A stretch of 61,698 nucleotides of DNA from Ureibacillus galli (GTDB lineage Bacteria; Bacillota; Bacilli; Bacillales_A; Planococcaceae): NCBI RefSeq assembly GCF_014836845.1, contig NZ_JACSQA010000021.1:1-61698 (forward strand), read 5' to 3'. The stretch's first letter is position 1; every line of letters begins with the position of its first letter. Made by a program: the position numbers and the translations under genes. Of the stretch, positions 51,729 through 61,326 are shown piece by piece. A model generated the notes under the pieces. That model did not search any database, was not told the origin of the DNA, and saw only the letters and a program-made list of their open reading frames with translations.

Positions 51729-52439
51729 CTATTTGCCTCCAAGTCTCGAAAGAATGATTTCATATACTTCTATTAAACTACCTAAGTCACGACGGAATAC
51801 GTCTTTATCTAGCTTTTGTTTTGTTTCTGCATCCCATAACCGGCAAGTGTCTGGTGAAATTTCATCTGCCAATAAAACATTGCCTTCTTTATCACGGCCA
51901 AATTCAAGCTTAAAGTCTACTAAAATAACACCGACATCTTCAAAGATTGGTTGAAGAATACCATTAACCTTCAAACCTAGTTCGTATAAAGTTTCTACTT
52001 CCTCTTTCGTAGCAATCCCTAAAATATCAATATGGTCGTTATTGATAATCGGATCACCAAGGGCATCGTCTTTATAGTAAAATTCGACGATTGTCCGTTT
52101 TAAAGGAGTCCCTTCTTCAACACCAAGTCTTTTCGCTAAACTACCAGCAGCAATATTACGAACGACTACTTCGATTGGAATAATCTCCACTTTTCGTACT
52201 AATTGTTCATTGTCTGAAATACGTTCGATAAAGTGAGAGTCAATTCCGTATTCTTTTAATCTTTCGAAAATTAATGTGGTAATACGGTTATTTAGAATCC
52301 CTTTCCCATCTATCTCTGCTTTTTTTTCACCGTTAAATGCAGTAGCACTGTTTTTATATTCAACGAACAAAATGTCTTCTTGTTCAGTTTGATATAAACG
52401 TTTTGCCTTTCCTTCATACAAAAGCTGACCTTTATTCAT
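51729..52439 (-). CDS. purC: SAICAR synthetase PurC
   Basis: 236 residues from the ATG at 52439, after TTGGAGGCACG. Motifs LLYEGKAKRLYQT, VVRNIAAGSLAKRLGVEEGT and DFKLEFGRD are typical. It joins aspartate to CAIR using ATP. A stable hairpin lies just upstream of its ribosome binding site. Confidence 0.97.
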   Translation of the reverse strand: MNKGQLLYEGKAKRLYQTEQEDILFVEYKNSATAFNGEKKAEIDGKGILNNRITTLIFERLKEYGIDSHFIERISDNEQLVRKVEIIPIEVVVRNIAAGSLAKRLGVEEGTPLKRTIVEFYYKDDALGDPIINNDHIDILGIATKEEVETLYELGLKVNGILQPIFEDVGVILVDFKLEFGRDKEGNVLLADEISPDTCRLWDAETKQKLDKDVFRRDLGSLIEVYEIILSRLGGK

Positions 52440-52461
52440 GACCCGTGCCTCCAATTATTTT

Positions 52462-52502
52462 GACATTTCCCTCTCATCAAACAAAGCGAGAGAGGGAATG
52501 TC
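52462..52502. other. Stable hairpin between purB and purC
   Basis: GACATTTCCCTCTC pairs with GAGAGGGAATGTC through one bulged T. No U run follows on the minus strand, so it is not a classic terminator. It is 8-10 bases before the purC ribosome binding site, so it may protect or pause the transcript or affect purC translation. Confidence 0.55.
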
Positions 52503-52534
52503 ATTTGATTCAATTTCTCAAGTAGAAAAATAAA

Positions 52535-53830
52535 TTAATTTAATCCAAGACGTTCAAAAATCATATCAACATTTTTAATGTGGTAGTTATAGTCGAAGCA
52601 ATCATCAATTTCTTCTTTTGTTAAAAGTGAAGAAATTTTCTCGTTTGCTTCTACTAACGGACGGAACTGAATTTGTTCGTCCCAAGCACGAGCAGTTAAT
52701 GGTTGTACTGTGTCATATGCTTCTTCACGTACTAACCCTTTATCGATTAAAGCAAGTAAAATACGTTGTGAGTAAATTAAACCGAAGGTGCGGTCCATAT
52801 TACGTTTCATATTTTCAGGGAATACCGTTAAGTTTTTCACGATATTTCCGAAACGGTTTAACATGTAGTTTAAACCGATTGTCGCATCTGGTAGGATGAC
52901 GCGTTCTGCAGATGAATGGGAAATATCACGTTCATGCCATAAAGAAACATTTTCATAGGCAGTTAACATATATCCACGGATTAAACGAGCGATCCCTGTC
53001 ATATTTTCAGAACCGATTGGGTTACGTTTATGTGGCATTGCTGATGAACCTTTTTGCCCTTTTGCAAAAGCTTCTTCCACTTCACGCGTTTCTGATTTTT
53101 GCAGACCACGGATTTCCGTAGCAAATTTCTCGATAGAAGTAGCAATTAAAGCTAACGTTGAGAAATATTGTGCATGGCGGTCACGTTGTAACGTTTGAGT
53201 TGAAATTGGTGCAGCAGCTAGACCTAATTTTTCACAAACATATTGTTCAACAAATGGATCGATGTTTGCATACGTTCCAACAGCACCTGAAATTTTACCT
53301 GTTTCAATAACTTTAGCAGCTGCATCAAAACGTTCTAAGTTACGGTTCATTTCTTCACGCCATAAAGCTAGTTTCAATCCAAATGTAGTTGGTTCTGCAT
53401 GAACACCGTGGGTACGCCCCATCATAACTGTATATTTATGTTCTTTTGCTTTTTCAGTCAAAATATCAATGAAGTTGATGATATCTTTACGTAAAATTGT
53501 GTTCGCTTGTTTAATTAAATAAGAAAGTGCTGTATCTACTACGTCTGTTGATGTTAAACCATAGTGAACCCATTTCCGTTCTTCACCTAACGTTTCAGAA
53601 ACGGCACGCGTAAAGGCTACTACATCATGACGTGTTTCTTGTTCAATTTCGTAAATACGGTTAATGTCAAAGGAAGCATTTTGGCGAAGTAATGCTACAT
53701 CTTCCTTTGGAATTTCACCAAGTTCAGCCCAAGCTTCACAAGCTAAAATTTCAACTTCTAACCAAGCTTTGAATTTATTTTCTTCTGTCCAAATTGCGCC
53801 CATTTCGGGACGAGTATAACGTTCGATCAT
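52535..53830 (-). CDS. purB: Adenylosuccinate lyase PurB
   Basis: 431 residues from the ATG at 53830 after AAAGGAGAAG. Fumarase/aspartase family: [26 protein letters not shown] and the signature [15 protein letters not shown]. It acts twice, in IMP and in AMP synthesis. Confidence 0.97.
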   Translation of the reverse strand: MIERYTRPEMGAIWTEENKFKAWLEVEILACEAWAELGEIPKEDVALLRQNASFDINRIYEIEQETRHDVVAFTRAVSETLGEERKWVHYGLTSTDVVDTALSYLIKQANTILRKDIINFIDILTEKAKEHKYTVMMGRTHGVHAEPTTFGLKLALWREEMNRNLERFDAAAKVIETGKISGAVGTYANIDPFVEQYVCEKLGLAAAPISTQTLQRDRHAQYFSTLALIATSIEKFATEIRGLQKSETREVEEAFAKGQKGSSAMPHKRNPIGSENMTGIARLIRGYMLTAYENVSLWHERDISHSSAERVILPDATIGLNYMLNRFGNIVKNLTVFPENMKRNMDRTFGLIYSQRILLALIDKGLVREEAYDTVQPLTARAWDEQIQFRPLVEANEKISSLLTKEEIDDCFDYNYHIKNVDMIFERLGLN

Positions 53831-53844
53831 TGTTTCTTCTCCTT

Positions 53845-54969
53845 TTATTCCGACCAAATGGCAGAATTCTCGATTTGATGAAGTGTTTCGTCAATACTAT
53901 TGGTCATTATTGTCACATGTCCCATTTTACGATTCACTTTAGCTTCAGTTTTCCCATAAAGATGGATTGACCAATCAGGATGTTTTGAAATGGAATTACT
54001 TAAAGGCACAACATGTTGACCTAATACATTCACCATAATTGCAGGGGACAAAAGTTCTGGTTTACGAAGTGGCCATCCGCAAACGGCACGAATATGTTGT
54101 CCAAATTGAGAAATGTTACAAGCTTCAATAGAATAGTGGCCTGAATTATGTGGTCTAGGTGCTAATTCATTAATAACAACGTCACCATTTTCTAAGACGA
54201 ACATTTCAACGGCTAATGTTCCAACAAGCTGTAAATGATCTGCAATTTTCTTCGCTGCTTCTATGGCTTTGTCAGATGTTTCATTAGAAATCCGTGCAGG
54301 TACAATCGTTTCATGTAAAATGTGATGCACGTGAATGTTTTCTCCTACAGGAAGGCAATAGTTCTCCCCGTAACCGTTACGTTGGACAATGACAGATACC
54401 TCTTTTTCAAAAGGGACAAAGCTTTCCGCTACGCACGGGGAATGCTCAAATAACTTTTCAGCTAATGGTAAGTCCGCTTTTGAATTTAATTGTTGTTGAC
54501 CTTTACCATCATATCCACCACGTGCCGTTTTCACAATACATGGGTAGCCAATTTTGTCGATTTGCTGTAATAACTCTTCATACTCATTTGCTACAATATA
54601 TGGAGCTACTGGACAACCCGCTTCTACAATCGCCTTTTTCTCTGTAATGCGATTTTGCGTAATGCGGACTAATTCAGCTCCTTGAGGTACATAAGCGATT
54701 TCTGTTAATCTCTTTAAACCTTCATAGTCTATATTTTCAAATTCATAAGTAATGACATCGCTGACTTCAGCTAATTCTTCTAACGCCGCTTCGTCATCAT
54801 AGGGTGCTACAATTCGTACATCGGCAATTTGACCACAAGGAGAATCAAACGATGGTTCCAGTACAGCAATTTTATAGCCAGCTTCTTTTGCCGAAAGTGC
54901 CATCATTCGACCTAATTGACCGCCACCAATAATTCCAATCGTTTGACCGGGGTAAATAATTTTTGTCAT
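53845..54969 (-). CDS. purK: N5-CAIR synthetase PurK
   Basis: 374 residues. ATP-grasp enzyme: [33 protein letters not shown] and [17 protein letters not shown]. It carboxylates AIR with bicarbonate and ATP. Its start overlaps the purE stop, and purB starts 15 bp later. Confidence 0.97.
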   Translation of the reverse strand: MTKIIYPGQTIGIIGGGQLGRMMALSAKEAGYKIAVLEPSFDSPCGQIADVRIVAPYDDEAALEELAEVSDVITYEFENIDYEGLKRLTEIAYVPQGAELVRITQNRITEKKAIVEAGCPVAPYIVANEYEELLQQIDKIGYPCIVKTARGGYDGKGQQQLNSKADLPLAEKLFEHSPCVAESFVPFEKEVSVIVQRNGYGENYCLPVGENIHVHHILHETIVPARISNETSDKAIEAAKKIADHLQLVGTLAVEMFVLENGDVVINELAPRPHNSGHYSIEACNISQFGQHIRAVCGWPLRKPELLSPAIMVNVLGQHVVPLSNSISKHPDWSIHLYGKTEAKVNRKMGHVTIMTNSIDETLHQIENSAIWSE

Positions 54970-55454
54970 ATTAGATCACCTGTACTTTCCAATACCTGCT
55001 GTTTAATGGATTCTCTACGTTCCTCCAGCTTATTGGCTAATTCACAATCGGTAATCGATAAAATTTGAGCGGCCAGTAAACCTGCGTTTGTAGCTCCCGC
55101 TTTCCCAATTGCTACCGTTGCCACGGGAACTCCACCAGGCATTTGTACAATCGATAGTAATGAATCCAATCCATTTAATGCTCTTGACTGAACTGGTACA
55201 CCGATGACAGGTAATGTTGTTTTAGCTGCAACCATTCCTGGTAAGTGTGCTGCACCACCTGCTCCTGCAATAATGACTTGAATACCTCTTGCTCGAGCTT
55301 TCTCCGCATATTCAAACATAAGGTCTGGCGTACGATGTGCCGAAACTACTTGTTTTTCGTATGGCACTTGTAATTCATCAAGAATTTCACATGCATGTTT
55401 CATCGTTTCCCAGTCACTGGAACTTCCCATAATGACACCGATTTTTGGATTCAT
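54966..55454 (-). CDS. purE: N5-CAIR mutase PurE
   Basis: 162 residues, class I Pur[32 protein letters not shown] and [15 protein letters not shown]. It converts N5-CAIR to CAIR. First gene of the operon, behind the riboswitch leader. Confidence 0.97.
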   Translation of the reverse strand: MNPKIGVIMGSSSDWETMKHACEILDELQVPYEKQVVSAHRTPDLMFEYAEKARARGIQVIIAGAGGAAHLPGMVAAKTTLPVIGVPVQSRALNGLDSLLSIVQMPGGVPVATVAIGKAGATNAGLLAAQILSITDCELANKLEERRESIKQQVLESTGDLI

Positions 55455-55542
55455 CTATTTCTCTCCTTCAATCTTTCGCTTTATGTAACTTCAAATATGA
55501 TACTTATATTCTTTCAATCTTTTTTTATAAAACGATAAAAAA

Positions 55543-55597
55543 GTCCTCAAATAATCCACTTTCTCTCTAATGCAAAGAAAGCAGAATACTTGAGGAC
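55543..55597 (-). terminator. Riboswitch-controlled intrinsic terminator of the pur leader
   Basis: GTCCTCAA pairs with TTGAGGAC, continued by a GCTTTCT/AGAAAG-type inner stem, and followed on the minus strand by TTTTTT. It lies between the aptamer and purE and is the expected off-state structure. Confidence 0.88.
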
Positions 55598-55667
55598 ATC
55601 AATTTGAAAGAAAATGTAGCGAGCATGATCTGTACCCACACCTTTCTAAATGCCAAAAGTTTGCTTT

Positions 55668-55736
55668 CCCGCATAGTCCGACATTTACGGTGCCGGGTAG
55701 AGACACTAGAGCCATATTCTCTAGCATATATGTGGG
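55668..55736 (-). promoter_or_regulatory. Purine (guanine-type) riboswitch aptamer
   Basis: The minus strand shows a closing helix CCC.CATA/TATG.GGG, the core ATATGGC, the loop CTACCCGGCACCG and TAAATGTCGGACTATGCGGG. The pyrimidine that selects the ligand is C, in GACTAT, so guanine or hypoxanthine rather than adenine is expected. With the terminator at 55543 it shuts off the operon when purines are high. Confidence 0.93.
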
Positions 55737-55829
55737 AGGTCTTATTTAATAATCCATTTCACTTTGGTGTAAAATACCAAAGGTTAAACAACTCACATTT
55801 GTAAGGTAAGATGTTTATTTCCTAACCCC

Positions 55830-55858
55830 ATTTTAACAAGGTATAAACAGAAAATCAA
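55830..55858 (-). promoter_or_regulatory. Promoter of the pur operon
   Basis: On the minus strand TTGATT (55853-55858) and TAAAAT (55830-55835) are separated by 17 bases, a vegetative sigma-A pattern. It lies between the PurR boxes and the riboswitch. Confidence 0.75.
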
Positions 55859-55863
55859 CGAAA

Positions 55864-55907
55864 AAATGCGAACGATAAATTTTCATAAAACAATAATGTT
55901 CGTGTTT
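55864..55907 (-). promoter_or_regulatory. Pair of inverted PurR boxes
   Basis: AAATGCGAACGAT on the plus strand (55864-55876) and AAACACGAACATT on the minus strand (55895-55907) face each other. Both match the PurBox pattern around CGAAC. They lie just upstream of the promoter, as in the B. subtilis pur operon, where PurR represses and PRPP relieves repression. Confidence 0.8.
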
Positions 55908-55922
55908 TGGTCGAATTATTTT

Positions 55923-56111
55923 TCAATCACTCATTAAAATTCCTTTAAATTTAATTTTTTGCCGCAAATACGTAGGTTCCCCATCGACTATATGAAAAAC
56001 CGGTTCTTCCTTACGCCCCATTGGCATGTAACCTTCTTTCTTCATTCGTTCAAGACATTGTTCAATCGTTTCATTTTCATTTACTTCAAACCATATTTGT
56101 TTTTTACTCAT
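55923..56111 (-). CDS. NETI motif-containing protein (YebG-like)
   Basis: 62 residues from the ATG at 56111 after AAAGGAAAT. The longer frame to 56192 has no site. It contains WFEVNENETIEQCLERMKKE with the name-giving NETI, then GYMPMGRKEEPVF. B. subtilis YebG has this sequence and the same place upstream of purE. Function unknown. Confidence 0.85.
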   Translation of the reverse strand: MSKKQIWFEVNENETIEQCLERMKKEGYMPMGRKEEPVFHIVDGEPTYLRQKIKFKGILMSD

Positions 56112-56252
56112 ACATATTTCCTTTCGACAACTCATTGTATTTATTTTATCAAACATTCCATTATTTAAAGGATAATCGAATAAGGTACGCAAATTTAATT
56201 ATAATTTACCCATAATTGTTAGATTCTCAAAAAATTTAAAAATCAAAAGGTT

Positions 56253-56279
56253 TTCTCATTAATTTCTAATCAAAGTTCT
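56253..56279 (+). promoter_or_regulatory. Response-regulator operator-like repeats upstream of the two-component genes
   Basis: TTCTCATT at 56253 and TTCTAATC at 56264 are 11 bp apart, with another TTCT at 56276. TTTCTAATCAAA is repeated exactly at 59168. The location 43-70 bp before the regulator gene suggests autoregulation. Confidence 0.6.
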
Positions 56280-56321
56280 GTATTATCAATACTAAAGATG
56301 CGAAAAAAGTGAGTTGATTAG

Positions 56322-57032
56322 ATGCAACATAAAATTTTAATCATTGAAGATGAAGAAAACATTGCGCGCGTCCTTCAACTGGAAATGGAATTTGAAGGTT
56401 ATGAAACGGACGTCGCCCATACTGGTACATCTGGTCTTATTAAATATCGGGAAGGGAAGTTTGATTTAATATTATTAGATTTAATGTTACCAGAGATGCA
56501 TGGCTTAGATGTGTTAAAAAGAATTCGCGCGACAGAACAAACAACTCCTGTCATTTTATTAACTGCTAAAAGCGAAGTGGAAGATAAAGTGAAAGGTTTA
56601 GATTTGGGGGCAAATGACTATGTAACAAAACCTTTTGAAATCGATGAATTGTTAGCTCGTATTCGGAATACGATACGTTTTTCCAAACAAAGGGAGAAAA
56701 TCGCCGAGCAGAAAGATGAACACCTTTTAAGCTATGGCCACTTGTCCATCCATGAGCATACTCGGGAAGTGGTTTATTTTGAAAAAACGATTGATTTAAC
56801 TCCTCGAGAATATGACTTATTGTTATTTTTACTGAAACATCCAAAACAAGTTTTAACTAGGGAGCAAATATTAGAGGCCGTATGGGGATTTGATTATTTT
56901 GGAGATACAAATGTGGTAGATGTTTATATTCGATATATACGTCAAAAATTAAATTCCTCTAATTCAACCCCAATTATCCAAACGGTACGTGGTGTAGGGT
57001 ACGTTTTAAAGGAGTCCCCTCATGAAACTTAG
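56322..57032 (+). CDS. OmpR/PhoB-family response regulator (YkoG-like)
   Basis: 236 residues. Receiver domain with E9/D10 acidic pocket, phosphoacceptor D53 in LLDLMLPEM, T in LLTAKSE and K in TKPFE. The C-terminal winged helix is LTPREYDLLLFLLKHP to TVRGVGYVL. It overlaps the kinase gene by 11 bases. Linkage to two PepSY genes matches YkoG/YkoH in B. subtilis. Confidence 0.93.
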   Translation: MQHKILIIEDEENIARVLQLEMEFEGYETDVAHTGTSGLIKYREGKFDLILLDLMLPEMHGLDVLKRIRATEQTTPVILLTAKSEVEDKVKGLDLGANDYVTKPFEIDELLARIRNTIRFSKQREKIAEQKDEHLLSYGHLSIHEHTREVVYFEKTIDLTPREYDLLLFLLKHPKQVLTREQILEAVWGFDYFGDTNVVDVYIRYIRQKLNSSNSTPIIQTVRGVGYVLKESPHET

Positions 57033-58389
57033 GACAAAAATTCATCTATATACAACTTTGCTCATGTTAGTTTTATTAGTCATCATGAATAGTGGTGTTT
57101 ATTTACTTTATGAGCAATTAGCGATTAATACTGAATATAAACAACTGAAATCCGATAGTGAGGAGTTCCTGACAGCCTTTAATAATTTATCTGATGTGAC
57201 AGACCCGAGTATTGTATTACGTGCTTATATGCCAACAAATGGGGCAATCCGCGTGTTGAATGAATCGGGGAATGAAATTTTTTCAGTTGAAGCTCTTTCC
57301 TTTGAAGCCATTCAATTAGAAGTAGGCAAAAACGAAGAATATGCGATGAACGAAGTAGATGGCCTACCAATTATTATGATAGAGACACCAGCTATTTGGA
57401 AAGATAGTAATATCGTAACGATTCAGCTCATTCAACGATTAGATGATGTCGCCAAAAACTTAGATCTTTTAAAGCTTATTTTAATAGCTGTTACTGCTTT
57501 AGTTACTATCCCCCTTCTATTATCCAATATGGGGCTTAGTCGAATAATTTTAAAACCTTTAGAACGTTTAAGTGAAGCAATGAAGAAAAACGCTACTTCA
57601 GGAACTTATGAAAAAATCGATGAGGCAGATGTCGGGAAAGATGAACTCGCAGAAATCGGCCGAACGTTTAATGGCATGATGGAGGCACTTGAAACAAACT
57701 ATCGGAAGCAAGAACAATTCGTATCGAACGCTTCCCATGAACTTAAAACTCCCCTCACTGTCATTGAAAGTTATGCAAAACTTTTACTGCGACGTGGATT
57801 TACGAACGAAAAGGTTGCGACAGAGGCATTGGAAGCTATCGTTAACGAATCATCACGCATGAATGAATTGATTGTACAAATGCTTGAGCTAGCAAAAAAT
57901 AAAGAACGTACTTCCTTATCAATTCATAAAGTAAATCTTGCACAACTACTAGACGATACTTTATCACAAATGCAACAGGCCTATAATCGATCTTTTGAAT
58001 TAAAGGGAGAAACCCAGCTTTATACTTATACTGACGAACAGAAACTAAAGCAACTTTTATTTATTTTGCTAGATAATGCAAGAAAGTATAGCGATGATAA
58101 AATCATCGTAACTGCGACAAAACTTGGGGAATCTATTTCCATTACGATTCAAGATTTTGGGGAAGGTATTCCAAAAGATCAAATTTCCCATCTATTTGAT
58201 CGATTTTATCGCGTAAATAAGGATCGAAATCGTAAAACAGGAGGTACGGGTCTCGGTTTAGCTATTGCAAAAGAGTTAGCTGAGCGTTTAAAGATTAAAA
58301 TAAACGTCGCTAGCGAAATAGGAGTAGGTTCCTCCTTTACATTACTTGTCCCCATACAAAAGGATTTAAGCGAGGAGGATAACCAATGA
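57022..58389 (+). CDS. Sensor histidine kinase (YkoH-like)
   Basis: 455 residues. Two membrane helices (about 9-31 and 150-172) flank an outside sensor domain. HAMP follows, then H-box SNASHELKTPLTV with phospho-His near 239, N-box LLDNARKYSDD, DFGEGIP and TGGTGLGLAIAKEL. It starts inside the regulator gene and overlaps the next gene by four bases. The signal is unknown. PepSY partners suggest an envelope or cation-related stimulus. Confidence 0.93.
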   Translation: MKLRTKIHLYTTLLMLVLLVIMNSGVYLLYEQLAINTEYKQLKSDSEEFLTAFNNLSDVTDPSIVLRAYMPTNGAIRVLNESGNEIFSVEALSFEAIQLEVGKNEEYAMNEVDGLPIIMIETPAIWKDSNIVTIQLIQRLDDVAKNLDLLKLILIAVTALVTIPLLLSNMGLSRIILKPLERLSEAMKKNATSGTYEKIDEADVGKDELAEIGRTFNGMMEALETNYRKQEQFVSNASHELKTPLTVIESYAKLLLRRGFTNEKVATEALEAIVNESSRMNELIVQMLELAKNKERTSLSIHKVNLAQLLDDTLSQMQQAYNRSFELKGETQLYTYTDEQKLKQLLFILLDNARKYSDDKIIVTATKLGESISITIQDFGEGIPKDQISHLFDRFYRVNKDRNRKTGGTGLGLAIAKELAERLKIKINVASEIGVGSSFTLLVPIQKDLSEEDNQ

Positions 58390-59153
58390 CAAATTACACA
58401 AAATGGATGATTTCTTTAGTTGTATTAATGTTAGCCGTTACTATATTTGTCATATGGGTTATTCAAGACCGTTTTTTTGATTCCGATGAACTAACTGTCG
58501 ATGAAGCTACTAAAAAGATTGAAACATTATACGGTGGAACAGTAGAGTCTTTTGAAGAAAATGAAGATATTTTTTACATGTCCTTTGAAAAAAACAATGA
58601 AACTTATCATTTACAAGTTGATGCTGAAACTGGAAATGTTTTAAGTTTGAATAAAGCCTTTGTTAATACAGAGCCTAATACAAACAAGATGATTAAAACG
58701 GAACAAGAAATACGTAAACTTTTAAGTTCTCAAACTATAGGAGCGATTCAATCGATTACTTTCCAAAATGACGGAGACAACCCGCAATATGTTGTTGAAA
58801 TTACTGAACACGAACGATTAAAAACCTTAATTGTGAGCGGTATAACCGGAGAGATTATTTCGGAAAATGTAAAAGATCAAAAGGCCCATTCCGATACATC
58901 AATCGTCATTACGAGTGAAGATGCAAAACAAATTGCCCTTTCCCAATTAGACGGAACGGTAGAATATATTGTCTATGAAGAATCAAGTGACGGGGGCTAT
59001 TATTTAGTAGAGATTGACGGTGATAATGCAGAAAAAACATTTCAAATACACGCTATCTCAGGCAAAATACTTTCCGTATCCCAACATGACGACGATTTAA
59101 ATGATGATTTAGAGGACGACTCAGCAGATGAAAGTGACAATGAAGAAGATTAG
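58386..59153 (+). CDS. Membrane-anchored PepSY protein (YkoJ-like)
   Basis: 255 residues. One N-terminal membrane helix (about 8-27), then two or three PepSY-type repeats (ATKKIETLYGGTVESFE, then SEDAKQIALSQLDGTVE with DGGYYLVEIDG), and an acidic tail of Asp and Glu. Predicted outside the membrane. PepSY domains often inhibit proteases or bind metals or peptides. Co-translated with the kinase, so it may modulate it. Confidence 0.85.
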   Translation: MTNYTKWMISLVVLMLAVTIFVIWVIQDRFFDSDELTVDEATKKIETLYGGTVESFEENEDIFYMSFEKNNETYHLQVDAETGNVLSLNKAFVNTEPNTNKMIKTEQEIRKLLSSQTIGAIQSITFQNDGDNPQYVVEITEHERLKTLIVSGITGEIISENVKDQKAHSDTSIVITSEDAKQIALSQLDGTVEYIVYEESSDGGYYLVEIDGDNAEKTFQIHAISGKILSVSQHDDDLNDDLEDDSADESDNEED

Positions 59154-59167
59154 AATTGGTTCATTGC

Positions 59168-59206
59168 TTTCTAATCAAATTCTAATCTTCCTCTCCCTTT
59201 CTTATC
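59168..59206 (+). promoter_or_regulatory. Tandem operator-like repeats upstream of the second PepSY gene
   Basis: TTCTAATC occurs at 59169 and 59180, exactly 11 bp apart, and TTCTTATC at 59199. The 12-mer TTTCTAATCAAA is the same as at 56263. A TAATATAAAGG lies downstream. This is the arrangement expected for an OmpR-type activator. Confidence 0.65.
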
Positions 59207-59257
59207 ATTTTTCTCCAGTAATATAAAGGTATCAAAATCAGTGAGGAGAGATACAAC

Positions 59258-59734
59258 ATGAAAAAAGTGATTTTAGTACCTGTATTACTAGGAGCAATGG
59301 GAATTGGTGGGGTTATTGCTGTAACGGGAGGAAACATTACCGGTTCTGCTAACTCTGAAAAATTAACAACGAGTGAGATTGAGAAAAAAGCTTTAGCCGA
59401 AGTAAAAGGAACAGTTAGTGATATCGAGTTAGAAACAGGTGTGACAAAAAGCTATTACGAAGTTGAAGTAATTACAGACGATGCAGAGTACGATTTAAAG
59501 CTTGATGCATTTTCCGGAGAATTATTAAAGAAAACAAAAGAGAGACTTGATGATGACGATTCCATTGAAAACAGTCAATCAAACACATCTACGAAATCAA
59601 ATGTAAATTCATCCGCAGCATCAGCAAAACAAAATAACGATGTTTATGATGATGACCGCTACGATGATGATGATGACGACGATTTAGATGATCGTTACGA
59701 TGACGATGATGACGACGATCGTTATGATGATTAA
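59258..59734 (+). CDS. Secreted PepSY protein with poly-aspartate tail (YkoI-like)
   Basis: 158 residues. A signal-like helix (about 3-23, VILVPVLLGAMGIGGVIAV) leads to one PepSY domain (SEIEKKALAEVKGTVSDIE, YYEVEVITDDAEYDLKLD). A Ser/Asn linker follows, then a C-terminus of about 30 residues that is almost only Asp, with Arg-Tyr breaks (RYDDDD repeats). The tail could bind cations. GTGAGGAGAG precedes the ATG. It has its own operator-like repeats, so it is likely a main target of the adjacent regulator. Confidence 0.85.
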   Translation: MKKVILVPVLLGAMGIGGVIAVTGGNITGSANSEKLTTSEIEKKALAEVKGTVSDIELETGVTKSYYEVEVITDDAEYDLKLDAFSGELLKKTKERLDDDDSIENSQSNTSTKSNVNSSAASAKQNNDVYDDDRYDDDDDDDLDDRYDDDDDDDRYDD

Positions 59735-59744
59735 GCATATAAAG

Positions 59745-59784
59745 AAAAAGGAAGTAAAAACATTTCTGTTTTTACTTCCTTTTT
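59745..59784. terminator. Bidirectional terminator between the PepSY gene and mscS
   Basis: A perfect 17-bp stem (AAAAAGGAAGTAAAAAC with its complement) and a six-base loop, T-rich on both sides. It separates two convergent genes and touches the mscS stop codon. Confidence 0.93.
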
Positions 59785-60878
59785 TAATTAGAGATATAAT
59801 CTCGTTCAGATTCGTTTATTTTAATCGAATCTTGATCAACTAGCTTAATAGAGGCTTCATCCATCAACTGTTTAATTACAAATAAAATGTCCTGCTGTAC
59901 TTCGTATCTTTCATGTATGTCATTAGTAGGAATATAATAACTGACTAACATTCGATAATAATCTGCATGAAACTCATCAATATAAACAAGGATTAAATCA
60001 TCCTTTGATGTTTGCGGATGTAAAATAATTTGCTTATTCACCTCATTACAAATATTTCGAATTTCCTCTTCTGTATGTTTGGTCGATATATAATAATAGG
60101 TTTGAATTTTCCGTTTTTCACGCTTCGTTAAATTATAGATCGGTTTATTCATTAAATACGCATTTGGAACGTACACAATTCCCTTATCTGCTGTTGCAAT
60201 TAATGTTGAACGCAAGTTGATATCTTGAATAACACCTTCAATTTTACTGTCTTCTGTTGAAATATAATCTCCTACTTGGAAAGGCTTATCTAACGTCATC
60301 GATAATCCTCCAAATATATGGGAGGACGTATCTCGTACACCAAATGCTAACGCAACACTGGTAAGCCCAATCCCTGTTAAAAATCCATTTAAATTAAAAT
60401 TCCATAATGAAGCAATTAGTACGATCGCTATAATGGCTATAAAAGCATTTATTATACGTAATGTAAAAGGTGTTAATTTTGTTGATTTACTTACATCTAA
60501 ATGAAAGGACTCAGGATGATTCGCATAAAACGCTAAAACATCATAAACTCCTTTAAAGAAATAAAATACCATTAAGGAATACAACAAGTTGAGCATCGAT
60601 TGATTGGAAAATAGAGAACTTTCCATGATGAAGGACAATGAAAAAAAGACGATCAGTGTAAAAATTGCATGACGAATCTCTCTACTAAAATGTTCGATAA
60701 TTCTAGCAGTCATTAATTTCGACTTTTTCTCAAAAAATCGAACAATTTTTTGAATCATATATTTTAATAAATAATGTTGTAGTAACCATCCAATTACTAT
60801 TAAAGCTAAAGCACTTACTATGTCTGTTAACTTTGGATCAATCATATTCGTATATACCCAACGAATCGAATCAATCAT
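59784..60878 (-). CDS. Small-conductance mechanosensitive channel family protein (MscS)
   Basis: 364 residues. Four or five membrane helices lead to the pore helix and MscS beta domain: GIGLTSVALAFGVRDTSSHIFGG, then PFQVGDYISTEDSKIEGVIQDI and YVPNAYLMNKPIYN. A cytoplasmic alpha/beta C-terminus follows. It releases solutes on osmotic downshock, or acts as a YkuT/YbdG-like channel. GGGGTAAAAG precedes the ATG. Confidence 0.9.
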   Translation of the reverse strand: MIDSIRWVYTNMIDPKLTDIVSALALIVIGWLLQHYLLKYMIQKIVRFFEKKSKLMTARIIEHFSREIRHAIFTLIVFFSLSFIMESSLFSNQSMLNLLYSLMVFYFFKGVYDVLAFYANHPESFHLDVSKSTKLTPFTLRIINAFIAIIAIVLIASLWNFNLNGFLTGIGLTSVALAFGVRDTSSHIFGGLSMTLDKPFQVGDYISTEDSKIEGVIQDINLRSTLIATADKGIVYVPNAYLMNKPIYNLTKREKRKIQTYYYISTKHTEEEIRNICNEVNKQIILHPQTSKDDLILVYIDEFHADYYRMLVSYYIPTNDIHERYEVQQDILFVIKQLMDEASIKLVDQDSIKINESERDYISN

Positions 60879-61034
60879 ATTCTTTTACCCCTATCTTAAA
60901 AATTATCTATTCCCTTCAATAAGAATATGAAATTTCTTTTTTAAAACTTTTATAATCATATCAAATCCAACGAATGTGTACAATTTTGCGCTATATGTAA
61001 GGTTACTAGTAAAAGCCCTCAGCTTTTTTGATAT

Positions 61035-61326
61035 AAAAAAAGACCACTGACTTTCAGTGGTCTTTGTTGCCTAGCGACGTCCTACTCTCACAGGGGCAGC
61101 CCTTAACTACCATCGACGCTTTCTCGAAGCGCGATGACACGTCGGAAAACTGCGTCATCTGCGTCAGTCCGATGCTCATGTACGGAGTACACTGCGCTTC
61201 GGGCCTCCTTGATTCCTTGTTTTCCTCGGTCCTCCCACTTCTCGAGGTTTTCCTTCTGTATTTTTGATTATTCTTAAACGCGCCGATTAAAGCCTTCGGC
61301 TTTTGTACGTTGGGGGCTTTTTTGGT
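61035..61326 (-). repeat. Tandem 5S-spacer repeat, unit 1
   Basis: The unit carries a terminator hairpin (AGACCACTGA/TCAGTGGTCT at 61041-61063) and a truncated 5S-like segment (61067-61120). About 200 bases of conserved spacer follow, with hairpins CGCTTTCTCGAAGCG and AAAGCCTTCGGCTTT, ending GTTGGGGGCTTTTTT. The next unit repeats the same order. Confidence 0.8.
61067..61120 (-). pseudogene. Truncated 5S rRNA sequence, copy 1
   Basis: It matches the 3' 54 bases of the true 5S at the right edge (TGCCTAGCGACGTCCTACTC and on to ACTACCATCGACGCT). The 5' half is replaced by spacer. It cannot make a functional 5S rRNA. Confidence 0.75.
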
